Assembly (NCBI GenBank): GCA_050084985.1
Contig: JBITNC010000002.1
Coordinates: 27,900,001-27,964,000 of the forward strand
DNA from: Nageia nagi
Taxonomy: Eukaryota > Pinophyta
DNA length: 64,000 bases
Reading direction: 5' to 3'
Shown here: in pieces, positions 1 to 11,894 of the stretch
How the letters are laid out: every line of letters begins with the position of its first letter
Numbering within the stretch: position 1 is the stretch's first letter
The notes under the pieces: generated by a model
Databases searched by the model: none
Seen by the model: only the letters and a program-made list of their open reading frames with translations
What the model was told of the DNA's origin: nothing
Program-made: the position numbers and the translations under genes

Positions 1-1254
1 AATATATACTTTCATTCTTTTGTGATTTGTCATTTTCTTTAAATTTTTATATCATGCTCTACATAGGGTACAGCAAAAGTTTAAGCATTCATATCATAAT
101 TTCATGGCTTATAAATATTTAATAGTATTTAGTATAGATATCTTATTATTAATATGTTTGCAAGTTTTTTTTGTTGTTGTTGCAAATACATACTTTTATA
201 GATTTTGACAAGACTTAAAATGGTGCTGAGTACATATATTTTTCTTTTTTTTTATTGAGTATATGCTTCAAATAGATTTTGTTCATATAAGAAGTTCAAG
301 TTTTAACTTTTTAAAAGTATAATTTTCTTTCTCAAATTTTATATTTTTATACTTTATATATATATATATATGGTTTTAGTTTTAATAAGGTCGTTGAAAT
401 TAGGTATCTTAGACATGAGTGTGGTTTTAGTATGAAATTAAGAGTTTTGATCACCCATTGAGATATTAAAGATTCCTTTATCAAATTAGTACTTTGTCCT
501 CTAATCTCTTAATAACCAAAAAAGAATCCTAAGAAATTGTATTTTCATTTACTCTTATTGAAAATTAAAATAAATGAATAACAATTTTGAAAATTCTTAA
601 AATAATCAAATATCATAAAAATATACTAAAATATGTCATATGCTTATTTCTACCACATTTCGATATAATATTGAAACTATACCTTATTTCAAAATAAATA
701 AATGAAACATAACATCTATCACAAATCGTGTACAATCCATGTGGGATGAGTAAGAAAGGGGAAGGTTGAAATCTTTCATAGTCAAAAGGCCATAGGTTTA
801 AATCTTTCTACCCTTAAGAGTATGAAAAATCATGATAAAAAAATTGTGTTGAATCTTCCTCGTCTTGAAATATAAAAGATCATAATAAAAAATATTATTA
901 AATCATAATAAGTAAAAAATATCTTATCCTTTAATGAAAAAGATACCTTCGACTGTAACATCTAAATTGAAAATTACTATCCTATAAAAAAATATTTCCT
1001 ACTTAAAAAAAAATTATATTAACAACTACATATCAAGATTTAATGATTTAAAAAGTAGTAGTCAATGCAAAAGCCCCTTACAAGGGCCCTTTATACTTAT
1101 GGAAAAGGAAATTTGCTAATAATGCACTCCACACACACAAAAAGAAAAATACCCAATTCAAGCCTTAATTCATGCGAGTAGTTATTAATTACTAATTATG
1201 ACTAAATTTTACTTTCTCAAATCTTATCAAACCAAACTCCAAAACCTTTCCAAT
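1..1254. other. AT-rich DNA, no gene seen
   Basis: No reading frame or family similarity is recognisable on either strand. A short TA run lies at about 355-370 and several A/T homopolymers are present. It may be decayed transposon DNA, but nothing supports a specific assignment. Confidence 0.6.
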
Positions 1255-1500
1255 GATGGCGTCATATACCCAGCATGCCCTCCAACGGGAAACCGCTCGT
1301 GTGACCGGCAGATCCGGTCGCTTAAAATAAAATGAATTTAAACATTAACCTCGTCTTCCGTCTTCTAAAATGAATTTAAGCATTAACCGACAACAATACG
1401 TACCCGCCATGAAGGTGGACCCACACCTGTCAGACGCGGCAGTGCCCGACAGCCCGTGCGTGCATGCCCCATTGCCCATTTGCCATGCACGATGAGATAA
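1255..1500. other. CpG- and GC-rich island
   Basis: By eye this stretch holds about 18 CpG dinucleotides in roughly 240 bases, while the flanking kilobases have almost none. It also carries a near-perfect 22-base direct repeat at 1329-1350 and 1367-1388 (period 38). Retained CpG in an otherwise CpG-poor plant region fits unmethylated promoter or 5' UTR sequence, or recently inserted DNA. No convincing coding region follows: the short frame from 1464 is low-complexity Ile/Leu/Phe. The island is seen directly; its function is unknown. Confidence 0.5.
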
Positions 1501-3273
1501 AAAAAAATTGTAAATCATGGCTTTGGAATTTCAAGATGATTATTATTATTATTATTATGCTTTTTTTTTTGTTACTATCTTTTTTTCTTCTTTTACTTTT
1601 CTTTTCAACTTTATCAATGGGAATAATTAGGGTTGTAGCCCATCCTTCGACTTCTCATTGGAGGCATCTTTTTGTTTTCTAAGATTTGTTGTCTTGCTCA
1701 CCTTTTATGGCAAAGTAGAAAGGACCATGGTGAGATCGATTAGACTCATGAATGGTATATGGGTGGTGGTGATTTCTTCTAAGAATATGGGATGAGATCT
1801 TGATTGTTCGTTTTTTCAACTAGATCCTTGGAAGAGGTGAGATGTACTTTATAATAGGAAGGAAGTTTTGACACCTTAGAGTCCATTGATAGAGTTCTCT
1901 TAAGGGTAGTACAATGAAAATTTTGACAGCTAAAGGTTTAGTGCACTTGCAAAGGGGAAAATTCTAAGAATGAGCTTAAAGTTGTCCTTCTAGATTTATT
2001 AGTGGAAAGCAATTGGTTTTTGGTGGAGAGCACAAGAATTTGGAATTTGTGGCCCCAACCAAAGTTAAAGTTGGTAAAAGGAGAATGGTGTCTACATGAT
2101 TAAATTCATTAGTGGAAAACTCGTGTTTATTCTAGAAGATTGAATAATGTGGTACTATATTACAATTTGGAAATAGTTTAGTGATTATTATATTGATTTT
2201 GATTTTGAATTTTAGGATCTTTTTAAAGTCTTTGAATATCATAAGAGATGGTTGAAATAAATTTATATATGTTTGATAAATATGAAAATTTATTATATTA
2301 TATTATATATATATATATTGAATAGTAGAGTTTGTAAAAAAAATTATTATGTTGATAGTGATAATTGTGTATGATAAAATAATACAATTTATAAAAATGT
2401 ATACAAAGTTTTAAGGAGAATAACAAATGACTGTATTTTTGTGTATGATAAGGATAAACTTTTAATCTATGATATAGTTGATGTTATTTTTAAGACTTAA
2501 ATATAAATTTTGATTTCCCTATATTACAATATTATGTGTGTGCATGCGTGCATGTGTGTGTGTATAGAGAGAGAGAGGAGAGCTACAAAGTAGATATTAA
2601 AAGTTTAGAACTTAGTTGGCCTTATCGAAATAATTCATAATTGGTCATCCTTCATCAATATTAGGGTTGACATTAAGGTTGGTATTGATTGGTGTTCATA
2701 TGATCAATCAACATTATCATATGATAATTATAGTGTGTTGGATTGGTGGCAAATGATGTAGTTGTTGTCAATAAGGATATTATAGATGCTAGTATTAACA
2801 TTAAAATGAGAATCAATAGTGATAATGATGAAATCAATTATGAGAGAGATCAATTGAAGATAATCATGACTACTGATTTGATGATGATTTATGGCCTTCT
2901 CTAAAATATATTGCAACTTTTTGAAAAGTAGTCACCACTACATTTGATACATATAGTACATTAATAGTTTCTTTTACAATGATCTTAGATAAATGGTGTT
3001 GACGTTGTCATAAGTTATACCTATAGTATCAAAACAATGAATTATGGTTAATACTTCATTATTGAACTACAAAATACCAATTATTGTATTATTCCATCAA
3101 TCAAAAAGGGACATGGAAGGAGGTTCATTTCAACATTTAGGCCATAAAGTTCACTTTCCCTAATTTCTTAATTATTTGGACTATACAATTTCATTCCTTT
3201 TCATTACATATCCAAAGAAGGGTGCAAGCAATATTTCTCTAAATGACGTAAATCATTAGCATTGTTAGTTCAT
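1501..3273. other. Intergenic DNA with microsatellites
   Basis: No coding similarity was recognised. Simple repeats include an ATT run near 1534-1558, a TA run near 2304-2319, and a TG/CATG stretch followed by GA repeats at about 2534-2582. Confidence 0.55.
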
Positions 3274-3549
3274 GATAAGTATTACCTATCATGAATCTAA
3301 TTTTCAAGTAATACTTGCTTGTTTGCACCAACAAGCTAGTTTTCACAAACAAGAGAGTTTTTTTAGACAAGTATTACTTGTAAGGAATTTTACTTTTAGG
3401 AAATACTTTTCTGTTTCTCCTAGCAAGATGGTTTTCATTAAAAAAATATTTTTTTAGATAAGTATTACTTGCTAGGAATATGATTTTCAAATAATATTTG
3501 TATATTTCCCCCAACAAGATAATTTTTAGAAACATGAGTTTTTTTTTTC
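3274..3549. repeat. Tandem repeat, three units of about 91 bp
   Basis: Three diverged head-to-tail copies begin at 3274, 3366 and 3457. Each starts with GAYAAGTATTACYT and continues through a variant of CAAGTAATACTTG, a CCAACAAG/CCTAGCAAG block and a T-rich tail. The even spacing (92 and 91 bases) makes it a small minisatellite. The array stops near the left edge of the E3 retrotransposon remnant. Confidence 0.8.
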
Positions 3550-3703
3550 AAATTGTATTAAGGGAAGAACATCGATGATCTCTTCAGAGTAGGAAGGGTG
3601 TATGCACCCTTTTATTGATAAAAATAAAACTAAAATAAAAAAGGAATTGTATGTGTACCTCCTTATGATGCATTGTTATCGAATCAAGCAACTGTGCTAC
3701 ATT

Positions 3704-4570
3704 TTATGCATAAAAATGTTTAAGATGTTTGGCATTGAAATACTTTTTCTCTTCTTTACCATCTATGGTGGATATTTTGTAGGCATCTATTTCTATTTTA
3801 TTAACAACCACATATGGACCCATTTGATTAGGCTTAAATTTTCCTTTTGCTTCATCATTTATTTTTTGTATTGACTTTTTCTTTCAAAACCAAATCTTCA
3901 CTTGAAAATATTTTGGCTCAACCTTTTTCTCATAGGATCATTTTACCTTGGCAAGGTACATCTTATGATTATTAATGGTGTGCATCCTCTTCTCATCTAG
4001 TATTTCCAACTACTACAATCTAGTTTTTCTTGTTGATTCATTTGAAACTTCCCCTTGTAGAGCAATCCTTAATGAAGAGATTTTCAACACTAATGGAACC
4101 ATTGCTTCATCACATAAACTAATGAGAAAGGTTTTTCCCTTGTAGCTATCCTTGCACTAGTTCTATATATCTAAAGTGCATATGGTAATTACTCATGCCA
4201 ATCTCTTTTATATATATCCTATGCTTTTGAAAGAATGATTTTGATGGTCTTATTAGAAGCTTCAGCTTGGCCATTTCTTTGGTGGAGAGTAATTTGATGA
4301 ATTTTTTTTAGAAATATGATTTTTTGATAAAATGCTTTCATTTCCTTACCTTTAAAATTGCGACTATTATCCATGATCAATTATTGTGGGATGTCAAACC
4401 TTCTGATGATGTTCTCAACCAAAAACTTGATGATTTTATCTTCTATAGTGGACTTCATTAGGACAACTTCCACCCACTTGGTAGTGAATTTTATGGTTAA
4501 GATTATGAATTTATTAGTACAATCAAATCCAAGCCTATATACCATTGGGATAACATCATTATAAGGAGAA
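3704..4570 (-). pseudogene. E3 integrase core and C-terminal domain (broken)
   Basis: The minus-strand translation shows the gypsy integrase core in order. First comes a TKWVEVVLMK segment (usual family form TKWVEAVPL), then FLVENIIRRFDIP followed by the LIMDN aspartate block. Next is RNGQAEASNKTIKIILSK, matching the conserved GQAEATNK motif with the catalytic Glu, and then the YRTSARIAT and PFSLVYVM segments. The C-terminal part has MGPYVVVNKIEIDAYKI and ends in KHLKHFYA before a stop at 3704-3706. Integrase would join retroelement cDNA to the chromosome. Several stops sit inside the core, some at expected Gln or Trp positions, and there are frame changes, so it cannot be functional. Confidence 0.8.
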
Positions 4571-4981
4571 ACAAGGATGATATTATTTCCTGCATCATAA
4601 GTGCATCTGGAACCATCAAATTAAAGGATCCAATCATCAAGTTTCTATTATGCATGATAAACATATAGGATTTTGACCTCATCTTGAACATATGATATGT
4701 GTGCCCTTTATTTTGTATATACTAAGCATACTCATCTAGGAATTCTTCATATGTGACATCACTATTTTTATATAGGATTTGATCAACCATTAGATCAATT
4801 ATAGTTTATCCTTTAATTGGCTTTTATTTCACAAATAATAAGTCAAATTCCTATAACAACATGAGCCATTTTTCTACTCTACTTGAGAGGTATTTTTTTC
4901 CATCAAATGTTTAAGGGGATCAATATGATAGACCATAAATGTAGTACATTACATCATACAATGCCTTAGTTTTTCTATAAT
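4571..4981 (-). pseudogene. E3 RNase H, C-terminal half, and tether to integrase (broken)
   Basis: Minus-strand fragments such as EKLRHCM, HIDPLKHLMEK and an LKDKL block match the C-terminal half of the RNase H of Tat/Athila-type gypsy elements, where the usual forms are KLRHYM, MDPLKYIFEKP and IKGQALAD. The sequence is cut at 4981/4982, where the 5' LTR of E2 begins. The N-terminal half resumes at about 21558 on the far side of E2. Stops at expected Gln and Trp codons show it is dead. Confidence 0.7.
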
Positions 4982-5494
4982 TGATCTGAAATGGGTCAAT
5001 TCAAAATTTTGATTATCTATGGGTAGGGATTTTATATACCATATATTTATATGATTGGAATCATACGTACTCTAGTAGTTTGGTCTATTGGATCCATAGA
5101 GCGAAAACATTGGAATCATACAATCCTAAAAATAGGGCATTAATGTCATTTTATTATATAAATAAAGTAGGAAAACTTAATGATCAAAATCCTTTCAGTT
5201 TCTATGTCCATTTTGGAAGTAATTTCATCAGTTTAGGTGGTTCATCATTACTTCATGGTGGTTTATCACTTATTAGAATCCATTATTAGGGATTGTTGAT
5301 GAATTTTGATATGGTTACTATTGTTGGCACTATTGCATAATGTTATTGCAAATTTGATAACTCCATTTAATCTATTTTGAAGGTTGGAATATTGCATAAT
5401 TAGGAAGGATATTTGTAGGTTATTTTTCTAATAGTAATCTCTCCATATTCTTATCTCATTATTCATTAGACAATAAAAATATAGAGCATCATTA
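4982..5494 (+). repeat. E2 5' LTR (incomplete)
   Basis: The left copy begins TGATCTGAAATG and aligns base by base with 20856-21374, sharing the GTTGGATCC-like block, TTCTGAAGGTT, ATAATCTCTCC and TAGAGCATCATTA. Homology stops at 5494, whereas the right copy continues to about 21552. The last 180 bases or so of this LTR and the primer binding site therefore seem to be deleted, and the gag start follows within 20 bases. Confidence 0.75.
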
Positions 5495-5510
5495 TGTAAT
5501 GGAAAGTAAC

Positions 5511-7000
5511 ATGGCTAGAATAATAGATATGTTACAAGTCAGATAATTTAGGGATGAGCCTAAAATACCTTTTAATGATGGGAGTATATTGAATATTGGA
5601 GATACTTATCATAGTACCACTTCAAGACCATTCAAAGTAGAGATTGAAGTTGAAATCACTACTTTTGGAGGAGAGGTAGATGCTAAAAAACTCAATAAGT
5701 AGTTGAAATAACTTGAGGTATATTTCTAAATGTAATGTATTCTAAATTATGTTTAAAATATTTCCTTTGTAAGATTGAAGTTGTGTGGTCATGCATTGCT
5801 TTGGTGGGAAATTCATGTTGAATCCCTCTAACATGAAAACCAATTACCTATCTCTTCTTGGGATGAATTCAAGAGTTTGTTGAGAGATAAATTCTATCCT
5901 TTGGGTCATCACAACAAACAACTTATGAAATGGTAGTTCTTTAAATTAAAAGGAGAACAATCAGTCAAAGAATACACTACAATATTTTGTAGATAAGAAA
6001 ATTTGCTTAGGATTTCTCTTAAAGTTTTGATGAAATATATTGGGGGATTACATAGTCATTTGCAAAAGCTTATTATGTTAATTAATCCTACCAATATCAA
6101 CCAACTAAGTATATAGGCTTAATATTTGGAAGAATATGGGAGGCAAAGAAAATAATATGAAAACTCCTAGAAGAATTCAAATAGTAAAGGGAATCAATAA
6201 GGGAGTAAATCTAAAGAAAAAGGCAAGGTAAAACAAAAAGATAATAAAATCACTGACACTTCAAAGAAGGAAGGTGAAATTTAGAATTTTTCTCATCATG
6301 ACAAGGATGATCATGTGGATGAGAAATGTTAGGAGATTAACCTAAAGTTATACACATGCATGAAGAATAAGAATTAGGATAAGAAGAATGAAATAGTCAC
6401 TAAGAGTGAGGATGTTGAGGAAAGTAGAGATTTTGATGAAATACTTAAATGTACAATAGTTTAATAATTTAGAGATGTAAAGTGCATTAAGGAGAAAATG
6501 AATCAATTTTCCATGTCAAGATCCAAATCAAGGGGAAAAAGATTGATTATATCATGGATCCAAGTTCTCAAGCAAATTTGATTACAAAAATTTTAGTACA
6601 AAAGTTAGTATTAAAGATTGAAAATCATCCTCAACCATATCCTCTAGGTTGACTTCATAATAATGCCAAATTACAAGTCACTAAGCAATGTAAGATGAAT
6701 TTTTCTATTGTAGCTAATTACCTTGATGAAGTTATTCTGGATGTGGTGCCTCTTACCATTTATGATGTACTTTTTAATTATTCTTACTTGTGGGATAAAT
6801 ATTCTGTATATTATATAAGGAAGAATCAATATAATCTAATTAAATATGGGAAGTCATATATTGTTCACTCCCATAAAAGTGTGAAGAAGATGCCTTTGGT
6901 TATGACTAGCTAAGTGAAATGACTAATAAATGTGTGTAAAACATTTATGTTACTCATTTTCAAAACTAAAGAGGATGGATCAATGATATGTATAATGTTG
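5511..7000 (+). pseudogene. E2 gag and aspartic protease (broken)
   Basis: From an ATG at 5511 the frame gives recognisable gag pieces: FKSLLRDKFYPLGHHNKQL, GEQSVKEYTT and LMKYIGGLHSHLQ. These match the capsid part of the same family seen intact in E1. A degraded zinc knuckle (HHDKDDHVDEKC) lies near 6300. A protease remnant with SSQANLITK near 6560-6600 has lost the catalytic Asp-Ser/Thr-Gly form. The stretch 6695-6913 stays open and covers the protease-RT linker (ILDVVPLTIYDVL). Many stops and small frameshifts are present. Gag would form the virus-like particle and protease would cut the polyprotein; neither could work here. Confidence 0.75.
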
Positions 7001-7965
7001 ATAAGCTTTTCTTATGAATCCATAATGTGTGCATCATCAAGTCATGAATATCATATGTGAAAATCATTCTAGGAGTTTCAAAGTATATTTATTGAGCCAA
7101 AAAGGACTACCACCTATGTGGGAAATTCAATGTGAAATACAACTATTAGTTGATTTACCTCTTCCTAATATAGGATTGTATAGGAAATCCTTTTTGGAGA
7201 AAGAGAATATTAATAGATAAGTTCAAGAATTAGTTTATTAGGATGTGATCAAATCCAATACGTCTCCATATGGTTCACCTATTATTTTGATGCAAAAGAA
7301 AGATAAATCATGGAGAATGTGTGTTTCTTACAAGGCATTAAATAACATAACCACAAAAAATTGATATCCATTTATTCAAATAGATGGTCTTATGGATCAA
7401 TTATAGGGGCAAGATACTTCATCAATTAATTATACCTAAGGATCAAGTATCATCAAGTGAGAATCAAGGAGGAGGACATTTGGAAGACTACCTTTAATAC
7501 CAAACAAGGTCTATATAAATGGTTATTTTTACCCTTTATTTGTGTAATGCACCTACCACCTTAATATGAGTGATTAATGATGTTCTTAAACCATATATTG
7601 ATTATTTTATTATTATTTATCTTAATGATATTATAGTCTATAGTTGTACTTGGGAAGATCATTTAGTACCTAGAAAAGTTCTTCAAACTTTGTAAAATGA
7701 AAACTCATTGTTGAAGGTAAGAATATATTAGTGTAACTGGGATATGTCATTAATGGAGGACATATTATGATATATTCTAAGAAGGTTAGATACATTATGG
7801 AGTGGCCAAAGCCTAATAATGTGACTAAAACAAGGAGTTTTTTAGGAGTTATTCAATACCTTTGAAATTTCCTTATTGATTTTTCTAATATTTCTTCACC
7901 ATTATTTGAAATTATAGGAGGAAAGAGGCAAAGTTTTTTTATGGGAAAATTTAAGAAGCCAAAAA
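7001..7965 (+). pseudogene. E2 reverse transcriptase, truncated by insertion
   Basis: In plus frames one sees SPYGSPIILMQKKDKSWRMC followed by ALNNITTKN, the first RT motifs (usual form PIVLVKKKDGTWRMCVDYRALN). Later come GYVINGGHIM and WPKPNNVTKTRSFLGVIQYL, the RT thumb and connection. The central YxDD region is badly decayed. The frame ends near 7965 in a K-rich connection segment and picks up at about 18811 with SFDLLKKKINNAPILTLPN, which is the expected next part of the protein. Confidence 0.75.
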
Positions 7966-8727
7966 TCCCAAATATTTTTTTTTTCTTTTAATTGCTTCTC
8001 CCTAACCATTAAAGCTTAAAATCTACATGATTACTCTCAATCTATTTTAACTATAGGTATATTCAAACCCCTTGTTAACTTCATATTATAAAAGTACTTT
8101 CATAACTTATCTTTAAATATTATAAAATGTGATTCCTAACATTAAAAGGATTTAGTTTCAACATAAAGACTATTTAACAACCCATTCAAGGAATTCCATA
8201 GATAATGTATTTGCATTGTAAATTTTTAACCTTAGGAACTTATTCAAGAATTAGTCATTTATGGTTCATTTTTTTTTTCCTTATCCCACATGCATACATA
8301 AAATATAGCCTTACATCCATGTTGGTTGTGACCAAGCAATAATTCATTTTAAACTTGAATAGCTAATGTTTGTATATTTCAGCCATCATTTATTTTTTTC
8401 CAATTAGACATGTTATCCATACACATTTTGATATAACTAAAGTAAAATAACACCTAAATAACCATTCAACCAAACATTCACATAACACCATAATTTTGAG
8501 CTAAGCTTGTGAAAAACCCTGGATAAGTATAGGTAGTTTTAAAACCACTTTGTAATAGGTAAATCCAATAGGTATCTTATGCTACTATAATAATATCTAA
8601 TTTTCATTTCCAATCCTTGTTCTTTCAACATAGTATTATAACCCAAACTAGGTCTACATGTCACTTCATGTTTAGCCTATTACAATAAAACTAATTAATT
8701 GGTTTAATATAACATGTGATCTAATTT
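7966..8727. other. AT-rich non-coding part of the insertion
   Basis: No family was recognised. The five bases 8723-8727 (AATTT) are the left copy of the E1 target-site duplication. Confidence 0.5.
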
Positions 8728-9773
8728 TGATCCATAAATAATAAGATTAAAATTTCAATTTAACCTTTTCTTAGAATCAATTCACACTTAAAATAATTAA
8801 GTGCTTGTAAAGGAAAATCAGGAAAGAAATTGTAAACACAGAGAAGAGAAAAGCATTCACCATAGAAGAGACAAGAACAATATTTCCTGGTTCACCCAGT
8901 GTGGGCTACATCCAACTCAAAAGCTCTCTACTATCAATGGATGGAATCACTTTACAAGGCCTCCTTGGTCCTTCAAGACCTCCTCTCACATTCACAACAC
9001 ACTCATAGCTCTGAAAATCACAACAAGAACTGAAAACAACATTCCTAAAGTCCTCTTTTTTCTTCACATCCAATTTGCTCCCCTTTTATACAATTTTTTG
9101 AGCTAAAATTGGAGAGAATTACAACTAGGAAATTTGAAACAAAACCTATTTTTAGATACCCATTAAACTTTGATCTTCCTATCAAATTTGGGCTCAAATG
9201 GTTGCAAAAATCTCCCAAAAATGAGCTCTAAAATGAAAAAAACATGCTCTCTGGACTATTTCATGCTGATAGAATTACTCAGCCTAATAATAGGACCTTA
9301 GGGGAATCAAAAATCACCAACCTTTGAAAATGTCAAAAAATACATTAACAAACTTAAAATTAGGTGGGTGCACTCTGGTGGCGACACGTGGCACTTCCTA
9401 GGCAGAAGTCAACTACCTATTGATTGGTGGCTTGGTTGGTAGTCAGACGATGGCATGGTGGTTTATGGTCTGGCTAGTAGTTTGCGATCTAGCTGGTGGC
9501 TTGCATGGGTAGTCTCATCTAGGTTGGCAGGCTAGCATGGGCAGTCTCATCGAGTAGCTTCAACGTGGACAGCTTGGTCAAAACATGGGCCCCTCTACCT
9601 CATCACCTCCATGCAGCCCTGTAACCCATCTCATCACCTCCATGCAACACTCAGACTCCACGCAAGCCTCAGACTCCATGCAAGCTCTAAACTGCCTCTC
9701 CTCCTCCAATGTGGTCCTCCACGATGGCAGGTCAACTGGACTCCTGCATGGTCTAGCAGGTCCTGCAAATTTA

Positions 9774-9812
<39 letters not shown>

Positions 9813-9965
9813 AAAATACATAAACTATATCAATACCATATCTTCCACATACGAACTCGGATTCATGATCCAAAAGAAGCATCAGAAAGCTGAAGATAAG
9901 ATGATCATAATGACCCATTGAAATGGAGATTACTGAATGTTGAAGGGATCCAAATTTTTGGATCA
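8728..9965 (-). repeat. E1 3' LTR (left copy)
   Basis: 1238 bases, TGATCCA to TGGATCA. It aligns throughout with 13820-15021, differing by scattered substitutions and by a longer TA microsatellite (about 9780-9809). It contains a less AT-rich block near 9370-9760 with CATGGGCAGTCTCATC-type repeats. Confidence 0.95.
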
Positions 9966-9974
9966 TTCCTCCCC
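9966..9974 (-). other. E1 polypurine tract
   Basis: Minus-strand GGGGAGGAA lies directly against the 3' LTR end. This is the usual plus-strand DNA priming site of an LTR retrotransposon and fixes the element's orientation. Confidence 0.85.
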
Positions 9975-10200
9975 ATTGAGAGAGAGATTTTATCCCCAAA
10001 AGCATTTATGATGATGAAATGAGGTGACGGTAGAGCTCCCTCACCCGATCAACTGCATACCACTTGGCCTTGTGTGGATGTTGGCCCTTCACTCCAATAC
10101 ACCACACCTCATGTATGCCACTATGAGATTATCATTGCTTCTTTTCCAATACTACATCCTCAACCAACACATTCATGTGCTCAGGGGCTAAATCCTCAAT

Positions 10201-11142
10201 TTATGGTAACATAACATCTGTATCTTCTGCAACTAAGGTTAGTTCGTACAACTTCAAGTTCTCAACATTAATAACAGAATACATTTGCATATAGGGTGGT
10301 AAGTCTAATCGAAATGCATTATCTCCAACTTGACCAATAATGGGAAATGGACCATACCTTATTGGTTTCAACTTCTTTCCCTTACCATGCTGTCTCTCCT
10401 TACTGAGATGAAGCCATACTTGATCCCCAACCTGAAATTTATGATCCACCCGATGATAATCATGCCTCTCCTTATACTTGGCCTGACTCTTCTCCAACTG
10501 TTCTTTTACCTTTTGATGAATCAATCTGATCCTCTCACCATTAGGAATACAAATTTTTCCCAAATGAAAAAGTAATCCATCATGCAAATGAAAGTCATAA
10601 TTTCCAACCTCATTACCAAGACTCAATCTATGATAGACATTTTGGAAATCGAGATCAACCATATACTGTTCTTTATACCCATCATGCATTAAAGAACTAT
10701 CTTGTATAATCACAACACTAACAACTATTGGAGGCCTAGACAACATATCAACAATTTTATTTTGAGTACCCTTCTTGTACTTAATCACCAAATGAAATTG
10801 TTGTAAAAATCCCATCCAACGAAAGTGCCTAGATTGTTGCAACTTAGATTGTGACTGAAGATATTGCAAGGGTTGATGGTTTGTATGAATTATTGTCTCT
10901 TTACCTACCAAATAGTGCTTCCATTTCTTAACACTTTGAACTAATGCATACAACTCTTTGTCATATGTGGGATAGTTTCTTACTGCACTGGTAAACATTT
11001 CCAAGTGATAGCAAATTGGATGTTTTTCCTGCAATAAAATTGCACCCATAGCATAGTCACTAGCATCAATTTCAATTTCAAATTTTTTTTGGAGATTAGG
11101 CAAAGCAAGTACTAGAGCATTACTAATTTTCTTTTTAAGCAA
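10201..11142 (-). pseudogene. E1 RNase H joined to the integrase C-terminal tail; integrase core deleted
   Basis: A 313-codon open frame. Residues about 10-150 are gypsy RNase H: KKFEIEIDASDYAMGAILLQ, then YPTYDKELYALVQSVKKWKH, then TNHQPLQYLQSQSKLQQSRH. The segment LLFHLGKICIPNGERIR is the start of the integrase zinc-binding region. It passes directly into VKEQLEKSQAKYKERHDYH and KFQVGDQVWLHLSKER, which belong after the catalytic core. RYGPFPIIGQVGDNAFRLDL and VINVENLKLYE complete the tail. The HHCC finger and the whole DDE core (over 200 residues) are absent without loss of frame. The copy could not encode active integrase but could still be mobilised in trans. Confidence 0.9.
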
Positions 11143-11172
11143 TTCAAAAGCATGTTGTTCTTTACCTCCCCA

Positions 11173-11894
11173 CTAAAATCCATGACTCTTTCCTGTAATA
11201 GCATGAAGTGGAGAAGCCATGTAAGAAAAGTTAGCAATAAACTTGCATAAATACTGTACTGCCCCAAGAAAAATCCTAGTCTTTATCAAATTAGTGGGAG
11301 TAGACCATTTCAACATAGCCTCAATTTTTGCAAGATCTATCCTCAATTGACCTTCACCTACAATGTGGCCAAGATAGATTAAACTTTTCCTGACAAACTC
11401 ACACTTAGACATCTTCAAATAGAGTTTTGCTTCCCTTAAAACTTCAAACACTTTATGAATATGTACCACATGATCTTTCCAATTATCACTGTAAATGAGA
11501 ATATCATCAAGATACACAATAACAAAATCATCAATGAAAGGCCTTAAAACCTCATTCATTACATGCATGAAAGTAGCAAGAGCATTGCATAATCCAAATG
11601 GTAAAACCAACCATTCCAACAATCCTTACCTAGTTTTAAAAGTAGTTTTCCACACATCCTCTTCTTTAACTCATACTTGATGATAACCACTTATTAGATC
11701 TAATTTTGTGAAAAGCCTAGCTTTTTGTAATTGATCCATTAAATCATTAATACATGGCAAAGGATATCAATTTTTAACCATGATCTTATTTAGTGCCCTG
11801 TAATCAACACACATATGCCAAGTTCCATCTTTCTTTGGAATTATAACAATAGGAGATCCACATGGTGATGTGCTAGGTCTAATGACTCCTTGAT
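11173..11894 (-). pseudogene. E1 reverse transcriptase (three stops)
   Basis: The 3' part (11173-11622) is open. It starts in the LEWLVLPFGLCNALATFMH motif and contains the catalytic YLDD at 11503-11514, then LYLKMSKCEFV and a thumb with GAVQYLCKF. The 5' part continues in frame up to 11894 with SPCGSPIVIIPKKDGTWHMC and [14 protein letters not shown]. It is interrupted by stops at 11767-11769 and 11671-11673, where Arg is expected and CGA to TGA is the simplest change, and by one just before the open part. RT would copy element RNA into DNA. The catalytic aspartates survive but the protein is truncated. Confidence 0.9.

Noticed and set aside
1464-1682. 72-codon ORF just after the CpG-rich island
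   Set aside because: Made of Ile/Leu/Phe runs from ATT and TTT repeats; no family features and no continuation.
10330-10575. 81-codon plus-strand ORF
   Set aside because: Antisense shadow of the E1 integrase tail.
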